This document shows positions 1 through 7,894 of a stretch of 64,000 nucleotides of DNA, one piece after another. The stretch is from Campylobacter troglodytis. GTDB taxonomy: Bacteria; Campylobacterota; Campylobacteria; Campylobacterales; Campylobacteraceae. Each line of letters starts with the position of its first letter. Position 1 is the stretch's first letter. The stretch spans positions 17,196 through 81,195 of the forward strand of contig NZ_QHLI01000005.1 in NCBI RefSeq assembly GCF_006864425.1, given 5' to 3'. Made by a program: the position numbers and the translations under genes. Below the pieces are notes generated by a model that did no database searches, had not been told where the DNA came from, and saw only the letters and a program-made list of their open reading frames with translations.

Positions 1-337
1 GCTTCGGCATAGCTATGGCTTAAATATGGCACTTTAGCCTACAAAACCTTTGCATATCTTTTTAACTCTTTTGCAAAAAAGTATTATCACGCAAACTTGT
101 CATTTTCTTATATTTTGCACACATTTTCTAAGACAAAACGCTTTTTTAAAAACCTTGTTTTTAAAAATGGTAACTTTTAAAGGATTTTTAAAATTGTGTG
201 AAAGATAATGTGCAAGGCTTAGGCAAAGTTAAACTGCTTTAAATCACTCTTTTAAAACCGTGAATTTTTTATAAAATTTAAAAAAACACATACAAAGCTA
301 TGCTAAAATACTACAACTTCATACAAAAGGATAAAAA
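1..337. other. AT-rich intergenic stretch
   Basis: I see no gene here. The last 40 bases hold a -10-like TATGCTAAAAT around 299-308 and an AAAGGAT ribosome binding site at about 326-332, both serving the toxin-antitoxin pair that starts at 338. Confidence 0.5.
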
Positions 338-613
338 ATGAGTTCAGTAGTTCAGTTTAGAATGGACAGCACAGACAAGGCAAATTTTGAGCTAATACTT
401 AAAAATATGGGACTTGACATAGGCACAGCCTTGCGAATGTTTGCCGCAAAGGTCATAAACACAGGTGCCATACCCTTTGAAGTAAGCTCAAATATAGATC
501 CAAGCACCATTATGACGAAAGAAAATCTAAAAGCCTACAAGAGAGCGAAAAAGGATTTAGCGGAGGGCAAGACCATAAGTCTTGAAGAATTAAAGGCAAA
601 GTATGGCGTATAG
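338..613 (+). CDS. RelB/DinJ-family antitoxin
   Basis: Antitoxin half of a type II toxin-antitoxin pair. Family members bind the partner toxin and autorepress the operon through an N-terminal ribbon-helix-helix fold. The 91-residue length fits. The start MSSVVQFRMDS followed by a helical GLDIGTALRMFAAKV segment and IPFEV is the usual RelB/DinJ N-terminal pattern, and the charged C-terminal half is the part that normally wraps the toxin. It starts at ATG 338 behind AAAGGAT. Its stop overlaps the toxin start by 11 bases, so translation is coupled. Family is clear; exact subfamily is not. Confidence 0.85.
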   Translation: MSSVVQFRMDSTDKANFELILKNMGLDIGTALRMFAAKVINTGAIPFEVSSNIDPSTIMTKENLKAYKRAKKDLAEGKTISLEELKAKYGV

Positions 614-863
614 GCTACAAACGCATAAATCAGTGGATAAATTTCTAGCCAAACACAAGGATATGAGACAAAGAGTCCTTAACAAACTTGAACTTCTAGC
701 CCAAAACCCCTACCAAAACGGCCTTGACATAGCTAGGCTTGAGGGCTATGAGAACCACTACAGATTAAGAATTGGCAAATACCGTTTGCTTTATGAAATC
801 ATAGAGTCGCAAATCCTAATCTATGCCTATGACATAGACAGCAGAGGGGGTATTTATAAATGA
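603..863 (+). CDS. RelE-family toxin
   Basis: RelE/ParE superfamily toxin of 86 residues, normally a ribosome-dependent mRNA interferase held inactive by the antitoxin encoded just upstream. The family pattern is visible: an N-terminal helix pair (SVDKFLAKHKDMRQRVLNKL), then ARLEGYENHYRLRIGKYRLLYEI, where the arginine-rich YRLRIGKYRLLY strand is the RelE core, and a final beta strand ending in the IDSRGGIYK tail. ATG 603 lies inside the last codons of the antitoxin gene. RelE and ParE cannot be separated by eye, so the target (mRNA or gyrase) is inferred. Confidence 0.85.
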   Translation: MAYRLQTHKSVDKFLAKHKDMRQRVLNKLELLAQNPYQNGLDIARLEGYENHYRLRIGKYRLLYEIIESQILIYAYDIDSRGGIYK

Positions 864-1214
864 GTTTCACAAAACTGCTAAAAGCTAAGTGGCAATTCAA
901 GATAAGTAAATTTTTACAAGCTCTTAAAAAATTGCAAACAAAGCCTTAAAAATTGCTAAAATAAAGTCAAAAATTCACATCTTTGTGTGAATTTTTGTGA
1001 ATTTAAGGCATAAAATCCTTGCTTTGTTGTTTTTTGTTTTATATAAGGTGCTAAAATATTCTTTTTTAAAGAAAAATATCTTAAAATCATCAAGAGTTCT
1101 GGCTCTTAAAATAGCAATTAAAAAGGCAAAAAAGCTACAAAGACTCTTTAAGTAATAAGAGTTTAAGGGATAAAAGTTTAAAAGGACAAAAGGCAGATAA
1201 TGCAAAAAGGGTGT
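864..1214. other. intergenic stretch before the reductase cluster
   Basis: About 350 bases of AT-rich DNA with the genome-wide word GTGAATTTTT near 990-1003. I see no convincing gene. An open frame exists on the minus strand, but it has no ribosome site and runs into the downstream gene. Confidence 0.4.
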
Positions 1215-2300
1215 ATGAAAAAAGATAGTAGGATCTTTGTAGCAGGACACAGGGGGACGCTGGGTTCGGCACTGCTTGATGAGCTTAAAAAAGATGGCTA
1301 CACGCAAATTCTCACAAGAACTCGCCAAGAGCTTGATTTGACAAATCAGCAAGCTGTTAGGGACTTTTTTGAAAAGCAAAGACCTGAGTTTGTGTTTTTT
1401 GCGGCAGTTCTTCCTTGTGGGGCTTCAAATTTTAGGCAAAGGGCAGATTTTATCTACGAAAACACCGCTATGCAAACAAATATCATTCATTCTTGCTTTA
1501 AATTTGGGGTAAAAAAGCTCATTTGCTACGGCTCTGGCTATATGTATCCCTATCTTGCACAAAATCCACTCAAAGAAGAAGTGATGCTAAAAGACGAGAT
1601 GGAGTATAACGCCACTCCCTTTGGGCTTGCCAAGATAAATCAAGCTCTAATGTGCGAAAGCTTTAACTTGCAGTATAATACAAATTTCATCTGCCTTGCC
1701 ATTAACAATCTCTACGGCACAAGGGCAAATTTTGATTTTAACAAAAGCAGGGTCTTACCTGCCTTGCTTCGCAAATTTCACCTTGCCAAGCTCTTAGAAA
1801 AAGGCGATGAAAAAGGGCTTTTACAGGATTTAAATACACATTTAGTTAGCAAAGAAAACAAATTTAACTCTCTTAAAGACTCAGAAACTTTCCTAAACTC
1901 TTGGGGCATTAGCAAGGATAAAGTGGAAATTTGGGGCACAGGCAAGGTTAGGCGGGAGTTTTTACATAGCATTGATGCTGCAAGGGCTAGTATTTTTGTA
2001 ATGCAAAATGTGGATTTCAAAAACTTGCATAATAACGAAAAAGAGATAAAAAACACCCACATAAATGTAGGCACGGGGGTGGATTATAGCATTAAAGAAG
2101 TAGCTTTGATGATAAAAGAAGAGCTTGGCTTTAAGGGCGAGATTTATTTTAACGCAAGCCGCCCTGATAGCTCTATGGACCGCCTTATGGACATTTCAAG
2201 GCTAAACTCACTTGGCTTTAAGGCTGAAATTTCATTAAAAGAAGGGATTAAAAAGATGTATGCTTATTATCTAGCCTCTACTGCGGGGGGGGGGGGGTAA
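1215..2300 (+). CDS. GDP-L-fucose-synthase-like SDR, paralog 1, altered active site, poly-G 3' end
   Basis: Extended short-chain dehydrogenase of the GDP-fucose synthase (Fcl/WcaG) type, like the C4 reductases that finish GDP-heptose modification in Campylobacter. The NADP motif AGHRGTLGSALL is near the N-terminus. The catalytic YxxxK is changed to FxxxK (PFGLAK), and the Cys and His used for epimerisation in GDP-fucose synthase read GYMYP and SRVLP here. This paralog may therefore be inactive or do different chemistry. I start it at ATG 1215 because AAAAGG lies 4 bases upstream and both paralogs begin MKKD; ATG 1200 is the alternative. A 13-G tract (2285-2297) precedes the stop, so slippage would change the tail. 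Confidence 0.75.
   Translation: MKKDSRIFVAGHRGTLGSALLDELKKDGYTQILTRTRQELDLTNQQAVRDFFEKQRPEFVFFAAVLPCGASNFRQRADFIYENTAMQTNIIHSCFKFGVKKLICYGSGYMYPYLAQNPLKEEVMLKDEMEYNATPFGLAKINQALMCESFNLQYNTNFICLAINNLYGTRANFDFNKSRVLPALLRKFHLAKLLEKGDEKGLLQDLNTHLVSKENKFNSLKDSETFLNSWGISKDKVEIWGTGKVRREFLHSIDAARASIFVMQNVDFKNLHNNEKEIKNTHINVGTGVDYSIKEVALMIKEELGFKGEIYFNASRPDSSMDRLMDISRLNSLGFKAEISLKEGIKKMYAYYLASTAGGGG
2285..2297 (+). repeat. poly-G tract (13 G) at the 3' end of reductase paralog 1
   Basis: Thirteen consecutive G bases encode the terminal glycines just before TAA. Such tracts slip during replication in Campylobacter and switch the frame. Here the tract sits after the catalytic domain, so slippage changes the C-terminus and possibly read-through rather than destroying the enzyme. 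Confidence 0.9.
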
Positions 2301-2399
2301 CCCATCTACTCGCTCTTACAACTACCTTAAAAACTTTCTCTTATTTTCACATTTATCTTATCTTGCTCTTGCAAGTAATTTGCTTTAAAAGGTTGAACT

Positions 2400-3497
2400 A
2401 TGAAAAAAGATAGTTTAATCTTCATTGCAGGTCATAAGGGACTTGTGGGATCAGCTCTTGTAAAATTACTTCAAAAAGAAGGCTTTGAAAATCTACTCTT
2501 AAAGACCCACGCCGAGCTTGATTTGTGTAATCAAGCAGCCACAGAAAGCTTTTTTGCCACTTATAAGCCTGAGTTTGTCTTTTTTTGTGCGGCAAAGGTT
2601 GGGGGTATGCTAGCCCAGCTTGATTTAAAGGCGGATTTTTTATATCAAAATTTACAAATGCAAAGCAATGTCTTGCATTTTGCCTATAAATATGGGGTTA
2701 AAAAGCTAGTATTTTTAGCATCCTTTTGCGTATATCCTGAATTTACCCAACTTCCCATCAAAGAACGGTCTATGTTAAGTGGGTATTTACAGCCAAATAA
2801 CGAGCCTTACGGCATAGCTAAAATCGCAGGCATAAAATCTTGCGAATACTACAACACTCAGTATAAAACCCACTTCATAGCCCTTGCGCCTGTTAGCGTG
2901 TATGGGGCAAATGATAATTTTAATCTCAAAAGCTCTCACGTGCAAGCTGCCATTTTTAGAAAGATTTATCTTGCCAAGCTTTTGGCTGAAAATAAAAAAG
3001 AGCTTTTAATGGCTGATTTAGGCGCAAAAAGCTACGAAGAAGCCCTAAATTTTATGCAAAAACACAAACTTTTTAAGGATCACATACAAATGCTAGGCAC
3101 AGGAGCTCCCAAAAGGGAGTTTTTGCACTGCGATGATCTAGCAAGGGCAGCCTTTTTTGTGATGCAAAGGGTTAGCTTTAAGGACGCTTGCGAGTTTGAC
3201 GCAAGGGGCAAATGCCTATCATCTCATCTTAATGTAGGAAATGGGGTTTTAGTATCTATAAAAGAGCTAGCCTATGCTATAAAGGACATTGTAGGCTATA
3301 AGGGTGAGCTGATTTTTGAAAAAAGTTCAAAGCAAGATGGCACAGTAGAAAAGCTAGCTGATCTTAGTAAATTAAATGCACTTGGATTTAGGGCTGAAAT
3401 TTCATTAAAAGCTGGCTTAAGGGCTATGTATGAAGATTATGCCTTGAAGAATCAAGCCCTTGCTTTAGCCCTTGCAAATGGGGGGGGGGGGGGGTAA
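2400..3497 (+). CDS. GDP-L-fucose-synthase-like SDR, paralog 2, full active site
   Basis: Second Fcl/WcaG-like reductase (365 residues). The NADP motif AGHKGLVGSALV opens the protein, the catalytic YxxxK is intact (EPYGIAK), and the two residues linked to epimerisation in GDP-fucose synthase are kept: Cys in ASFCVYP and His in SSHVQAA. Of the three paralogs this is the one best placed to be a bifunctional epimerase/reductase on a GDP-4-keto-6-deoxy sugar, comparable to ColC or Fcl; that assignment is inference. The probable substrate is a heptose, because hddA-gmhA-hddC lie in the same cluster. A 15-G tract lies at the 3' end (3480-3494). Confidence 0.82.
   Translation: MKKDSLIFIAGHKGLVGSALVKLLQKEGFENLLLKTHAELDLCNQAATESFFATYKPEFVFFCAAKVGGMLAQLDLKADFLYQNLQMQSNVLHFAYKYGVKKLVFLASFCVYPEFTQLPIKERSMLSGYLQPNNEPYGIAKIAGIKSCEYYNTQYKTHFIALAPVSVYGANDNFNLKSSHVQAAIFRKIYLAKLLAENKKELLMADLGAKSYEEALNFMQKHKLFKDHIQMLGTGAPKREFLHCDDLARAAFFVMQRVSFKDACEFDARGKCLSSHLNVGNGVLVSIKELAYAIKDIVGYKGELIFEKSSKQDGTVEKLADLSKLNALGFRAEISLKAGLRAMYEDYALKNQALALALANGGGGG
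3480..3494 (+). repeat. poly-G tract (15 G) at the 3' end of reductase paralog 2
   Basis: Fifteen G bases encode five glycines just before TAA. In the other two lengths modulo 3 the stop is lost and translation would run on into the AT-rich spacer, as happens in paralog 3. Confidence 0.9.
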
Positions 3498-3758
3498 TAC
3501 TTCCCTATCTTTATCTTGCCTTAAAATTCACGGCTTTTTGCCTTGCTTGTCGCTTTACTTCAAGCCAAATTCAAATTCTTGTTTTATCTTTTATTTTATC
3601 TTTAAAATTCACTCAAATTTACAAAGTTTCTTTGAATTTAAACAAATTCAAGCCTTTTTATATTTTGCTATTTTTACAAACTCAAATAAATTCACGCCTT
3701 TTGCACTTTCAAAAGATTTCAAAAGCTCTTGCAAATTTGCAGCTTAAAGGACTTGCAA

Positions 3759-5591
3759 ATGAAAAAAGACGATAAAATTTACCTAGCAGGACACAGCGGA
3801 AATGTAGGCTCTTCTTTGCTTAAAGCCTTTAAACAAAAAGGCTTTAATAATTTAATTTTAAAGCCCCACAGTGAGCTTGATTTAAGCAAGCAAGAAGCTG
3901 TGAGTGAGTTTTTTGACGAGCAAAAACCCGACTTTGTCGTGCTTTGTGCGGCAAAATCAGCTGGTATGCAAGAAGCAAACGCAAAAAGGGCGGATTTTTT
4001 ATACGAAAATTTGATGATACAAAACAATGTCATTCACAGTGCCTTTAAAACAGGGGTTAAAAAGCTAATCTTCCTAGCCTCAACCACCATTTATCCAAAG
4101 TCTTGCCCCCAGCCCATCAAGGAAAGCTATCTGCTTGATTCCAAGCTAGAATACAACTTCGAAGGCTACGCCATAGCCAAAATCGCAGGGCTAAAACTTT
4201 GCGAGGCTTATAATCTACAATATGACACAAATTTCATCACAGTTGCTCCCTCTTCACTCTATGGCACAAAGGACAAGTTTGATTTAAAAAGAGCTCAGGT
4301 CCTACCAGCGCTGATGCGAAAGATGCACCTTGCAAAATGCCTAGCAAATAAGGACGAAAAAAGGCTTTTAGCGGATATAAATAATTTTTTGGATGAAAAA
4401 ATTCACAGTTTAAAAGAAGCAAGGGCTTATTTAAAGTACTTTAATATAAGCGAGAAAGGCGTTGGGGTCTGGGGAAGTGGGAAGGCTAGAAGGGAGTTTT
4501 TACACTGCGATGATCTAAGCCTTTCTTTGATAGCCTTGCTTGAAACTGTGAATTTTAAGGACTTAAAGGGGCTTTCTCATTTAAATTTAGGACCTGGCTT
4601 TGATATAAGCATAAAAGAGTTAGCCTTTTTAATCAAAGACACCGTGGGCTTTAAGGGCGATTTAATCTTTGATAGCACAAAGGATGAGGGCACTTTAAGA
4701 AAGCTAGTGGATATTAGCAAGATGAGTGAGCTTGGCTTAAAGGCAACAATCTCCCTTGAAGATGGGATAAAAAGCCTTTATAAGCATTATTTAAGCACTT
4801 ATAATGGGGGGGGGGTAATACCCCTTGATCTTGTTTTAGAGTTTATATTTGCTTTAAAGCTCACGCAAATACAAATTCAAGCTTTTGAATTTGCACTTAC
4901 ATTAAAGCTCACGCAAATACAAATTCAAAGCCTATTTTTGAATTTAGCACTTGTTTTAAAACTATTTCAAAATTTAGATTTAGATTTTAAACTAGCCTTA
5001 AAACTCAGTTTAAAGCTAATTTTAGGATTCACACTCTATCTTTTCTTTACATTCATACAAAAACTTGTTTTAAAATGGCTTTTTATTAAAAAAGAGTTAG
5101 GTTTTCCACACAAGCTTATCAAATTACTCATTTTAAATAAAAGCAAAGAAAGCATTTTTGAGATATTTCGCTTCGCTCAATATGACAAAGATCTATACCT
5201 TGTTAAAAAAACGTGTTTATATTTTAAACCCTATCTTGCCTTAAAACCAAGTTTAAATTTTGTTTTAGCACTCACACTTAAATTCACACAAACTCAAGTC
5301 CTTGCCTTGCTTTTAAATTCATTCAAAAGCTGGCTTTTATTTTTAAGCACTGAAATAAACTCAGATTTTTCAAGGCTTAACTTCACTCAAAAATTGCTAA
5401 TTTTATCTTTTTTTATGCACTTTTTCTTTACAAAACAGAGTTTTACAAACAAGCCAAATTACCATTTTTTCATACATTCACACGAAACACTCGCAGCACA
5501 AATTCAAAGGATACACAATGAAAGCCTTACAAAAACTCGCACTAAGACAGCACAAATTCACGCCAAAACAGCACAAGAAAGGATGAAATGA
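3759..5591 (+). CDS. GDP-L-fucose-synthase-like SDR, paralog 3, with poly-G read-through tail
   Basis: Third Fcl/WcaG-like reductase. The enzyme part (about residues 1-350) has AGHSGNVGSSLL and an intact YxxxK (EGYAIAK). The epimerase Cys and His are replaced (ASTTIYP, RAQVLP), so a reductase without epimerisation is likely. Start ATG 3759 has AAAGGA upstream and matches the MKKD start of the paralogs. The 10-G tract at 4806-4815 is in the phase that bypasses the TAA seen in the paralogs. The frame then stays open for about 255 codons of repetitive L/K/Q-rich sequence including a palindromic-repeat fragment (IFRFAQYDKD). That tail looks like translated spacer DNA. It runs into the start of the next gene. 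Confidence 0.75.
   Translation: MKKDDKIYLAGHSGNVGSSLLKAFKQKGFNNLILKPHSELDLSKQEAVSEFFDEQKPDFVVLCAAKSAGMQEANAKRADFLYENLMIQNNVIHSAFKTGVKKLIFLASTTIYPKSCPQPIKESYLLDSKLEYNFEGYAIAKIAGLKLCEAYNLQYDTNFITVAPSSLYGTKDKFDLKRAQVLPALMRKMHLAKCLANKDEKRLLADINNFLDEKIHSLKEARAYLKYFNISEKGVGVWGSGKARREFLHCDDLSLSLIALLETVNFKDLKGLSHLNLGPGFDISIKELAFLIKDTVGFKGDLIFDSTKDEGTLRKLVDISKMSELGLKATISLEDGIKSLYKHYLSTYNGGGVIPLDLVLEFIFALKLTQIQIQAFEFALTLKLTQIQIQSLFLNLALVLKLFQNLDLDFKLALKLSLKLILGFTLYLFFTFIQKLVLKWLFIKKELGFPHKLIKLLILNKSKESIFEIFRFAQYDKDLYLVKKTCLYFKPYLALKPSLNFVLALTLKFTQTQVLALLLNSFKSWLLFLSTEINSDFSRLNFTQKLLILSFFMHFFFTKQSFTNKPNYHFFIHSHETLAAQIQRIHNESLTKTRTKTAQIHAKTAQERMK
4806..4815 (+). repeat. poly-G tract (10 G), read-through phase
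   Basis: Ten G bases follow AAT. The frame continues as GTA ATA CCC instead of hitting the TAA used by the two upstream paralogs. Slippage by one in the right direction would shorten the protein by about 255 residues. Confidence 0.9.
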
Positions 5592-6415
5592 TGAAAAATG
5601 GACAAGAAATTCAAGCCAAACTTAAATATGTCAAAATCCAAACCCTAAAACTTCACAAGATAGAACCCATAGTTCGTGTGGCTTCGTCCTTATCTTGCAT
5701 TGAGCTTTTAACGACTCTGTATTATGGAGGTTTTATTAGGTTTAATCCAAAAAACCCACTTGATGAGACAAGGGATAGATTTATTATCTCCAAAGGACAC
5801 GGCTCGATTTGCCTTTATCCTATCTTGGCGGATTTGGGCTTTTTTGACACAAAAGAATTAGAAAAGATAGGGCAAAATGGCTCCTTTCTTGGCACCATAC
5901 CAGAGCCTACTATACCAGGCTATGAAACCATAAACGGCTCCTTAGGACACGGACTTGGCACTGCTTGTGGGCTTAGCCTTGGGCTAAAAAAGCAAGGCAA
6001 AACACAAAATGTGCTTTGTTTGATGGGCGATGGGGAGTTAAATGAGGGTAGCGTTTGGGAGGGCATAATGTTTGCAGCCCAGCACAAACTTGATAATTTA
6101 AGCATCATCTTAGACAAAAACGGTGCTTCTATGCTAGGCTTTACAAAGGATATTATTGATTTAGACCCTCTAGCACAAAAATTCAAAGCCTTTAATTTTG
6201 ATGTTTTTGAGATAAAAGATGGACACAGTCCAAGTGAAATTTATGATGTTTTCAAAAAGGTTTTACCATTAAGGGGGGCTAAGCCAAAGATCATCATAGC
6301 TAATACCATCAAAGGCAAGGGGGTTGAGTTTTTAGAAAAGGATCCGCTTTGTCATATCTTGTCTATAAAGTCTGATGAGATTGACGAGCTTATAAAAAGG
6401 ATAGAAAATGATTAA
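5588..6415 (+). CDS. transketolase-like protein, N-terminal (ThDP-binding) subunit
   Basis: N-terminal half of a split transketolase (275 residues). The thiamine diphosphate/Mg motif is complete: GDGELNEGSVWEG followed about 25 residues later by LDKNG. The ISKGHGS and GSLGHGLGTACG segments also match the family. Transketolases move two-carbon units between sugar phosphates; a split pair inside a surface-sugar cluster probably makes a special sugar precursor rather than serving central metabolism. It starts at ATG 5588 (or ATG 5591) behind AAGGA, and ends overlapping the next gene by 8 bases. Confidence 0.88.
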   Translation: MMKNGQEIQAKLKYVKIQTLKLHKIEPIVRVASSLSCIELLTTLYYGGFIRFNPKNPLDETRDRFIISKGHGSICLYPILADLGFFDTKELEKIGQNGSFLGTIPEPTIPGYETINGSLGHGLGTACGLSLGLKKQGKTQNVLCLMGDGELNEGSVWEGIMFAAQHKLDNLSIILDKNGASMLGFTKDIIDLDPLAQKFKAFNFDVFEIKDGHSPSEIYDVFKKVLPLRGAKPKIIIANTIKGKGVEFLEKDPLCHILSIKSDEIDELIKRIEND

Positions 6416-7322
6416 GACAATGAGAGATGCTTTTTTAGAAGAGCTATTTGAAAAAATGAAACAAAACGAGAAAATCATCATAATCAGCGTGGATTTTGGT
6501 GCTCCTGTTTTGGATAAAATTAGAAAGGAATGTCCCAAGCAGGTCATAAATATAGGCATAGCCGAGCAAAATGCCATAAATGTTGGCGTGGGGCTTGCTT
6601 TGGAGGGCTTTATAGTTTATATATATGCCATTGCACCCTTTATTTCTATGAGAGCCTTTGAGCAAATTCGCGTAAATATGGCTATTTTGAGTGAATTTAG
6701 AAAGATGAGAGTAAATATAATCGCTGTGGCAGTTGGGATGAGCTATTCTACAAGTGGGGCAACCCATCACTGTTTAGAAGATCTATCTATCATTAAAACC
6801 CTACCAAACATTGAAATTTTCTCTCCAAGTGATTATTTACTAGCAAGGGGCTATGTTGAAAGAAGTTTGAATAAAAACGGTGCAAAATATATTAGGCTTG
6901 ACGGCTCAGCAGGTGAAGCCTTGCAAAATGATCTTAGCGAGTTTGACAAGGGCTTTAGGGTGCTACAAGATGGAAACAAGCTTTGCATTATTAGCACCTC
7001 ATATATGAGTGCAAGCTTAACCAAGCTTGTGGCAAAATATCCAAGCATTAAGCTTATAGACTTATACCTTATAAACGCTTATGATTACAGCTCCTTGAAA
7101 AAAGAACTAGAAAATTTTAGCACAGTTATAACAGTAGAAGAAGGCTTTAAAAATGCAGGTGGGCTAGATGCTGAGATAAATTTTAATTTCAAGGATAAAA
7201 AAGTGCTAAATATAGGGCTTAAAAAGAAATACTGCCTTGATGTTGGAGGACGCGAGTTTTTACACGAAAAATGCGAAATTGACACAAAAAGTATAGAAAG
7301 GGTGATAAAAGAGTGCTTATAA
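6408..7322 (+). CDS. transketolase-like protein, C-terminal (pyrimidine-binding) subunit
   Basis: Partner of the preceding gene. The pyrimidine domain is seen in INIGIAEQNAINVGVGLALEGF, with the catalytic Glu of IAEQ, and in SGATHHCLEDLSIIKTLPN. A transketolase C-terminal domain follows (about residues 190-304, ITVEEGFKNAGGLDAEI). The two proteins together give the full transketolase domain set. It overlaps the upstream gene by 8 bases and the downstream gene by 10, so all three are co-translated. The physiological substrates cannot be read from sequence. Confidence 0.87.
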   Translation: MIKTMRDAFLEELFEKMKQNEKIIIISVDFGAPVLDKIRKECPKQVINIGIAEQNAINVGVGLALEGFIVYIYAIAPFISMRAFEQIRVNMAILSEFRKMRVNIIAVAVGMSYSTSGATHHCLEDLSIIKTLPNIEIFSPSDYLLARGYVERSLNKNGAKYIRLDGSAGEALQNDLSEFDKGFRVLQDGNKLCIISTSYMSASLTKLVAKYPSIKLIDLYLINAYDYSSLKKELENFSTVITVEEGFKNAGGLDAEINFNFKDKKVLNIGLKKKYCLDVGGREFLHEKCEIDTKSIERVIKECL

Positions 7323-7894
7323 CCCACAGCAATCTAATAGTAGAGGTGATGGAGGCAGGTAAAATGCTAGATGCGACCGTTGCTACTATGCCCTTTATCA
7401 ACTCGCAAGATAAAGATATTTTAGAATTGATTAAGGGCTATGAAGCTGTTTTTGTGATAGAAGAGCATTTTGCTTATGGGGGTTTGGGTGCTTTTTTGAA
7501 AGAGGGTTTTGATGAAGATCTAAGTTTAAATTCAAGGGCTGGTTTTGGCACACAAGAAAATGCGAATTTAAATTCAAAGGATGGCTTTAAAGCAGACACA
7601 AATTCAAAGTTAAATTCAAAGGACGGTTTTAACACACAAGAAAATTCAAGCTTGAATTTGAATTCACAAGATAATTTTAAAGCGAACTCGAATTTAAATT
7701 CAAAAGACGGTTTTAGCATACAAGCAAATTCAAACTTGAATTTAAATCAACAAAAAATTCACCAAATAGCCCTGCCAAATAAATTCATACACAAGGTAGG
7801 AAATCAAGGCTTTTTAAGAGAGTATTTTGGTTTAAACGCAAGGGGCATTGTTAAAAGAGTAAAGGATATAAATGCACTATTTCACTCTAAATAA
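7313..7894 (+). CDS. orphan transketolase C-terminal domain with low-complexity insert
   Basis: 193-residue protein that resembles only the C-terminal domain of transketolase: THSNLIVEVMEAGKMLDATVATMPF, then VIEEHFAYGGLGAFL, and a final block NKFIHKVGNQGFLREYFGL. Residues about 67-147 interrupt this domain with a repetitive LNSKDGF/ANSNLN run whose DNA is packed with AATTCAAA and GAATTTAAA words. Translation probably begins at GTG 7313, inside the previous gene, behind AAAGG. It could be a second C-domain for the split enzyme, or the relic of a second transketolase copy. Function is unknown. Confidence 0.65.
   Translation: MLITHSNLIVEVMEAGKMLDATVATMPFINSQDKDILELIKGYEAVFVIEEHFAYGGLGAFLKEGFDEDLSLNSRAGFGTQENANLNSKDGFKADTNSKLNSKDGFNTQENSSLNLNSQDNFKANSNLNSKDGFSIQANSNLNLNQQKIHQIALPNKFIHKVGNQGFLREYFGLNARGIVKRVKDINALFHSK
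7511..7753 (+). repeat. AATTCAAA-rich in-frame insert inside the transketolase C-domain gene
   Basis: About 243 bp made of imperfect tandem units containing AAATTCAAA or TTGAATTT, translating to repeated LNSKDGF-like blocks. It splits the conserved domain without breaking the frame. The same words fill the insert in thiL at 33420-33656. Confidence 0.7.

Noticed and set aside
975..1379. 134-codon open frame on the minus strand
   Set aside because: No ribosome site, no recognisable domain, overlaps the real reductase start on the other strand and is rich in AT-derived F/L/K residues.
3472..3747. 91-codon frame starting at the poly-G tract
   Set aside because: Shadow of the tract and spacer; no ribosome site or similarity.
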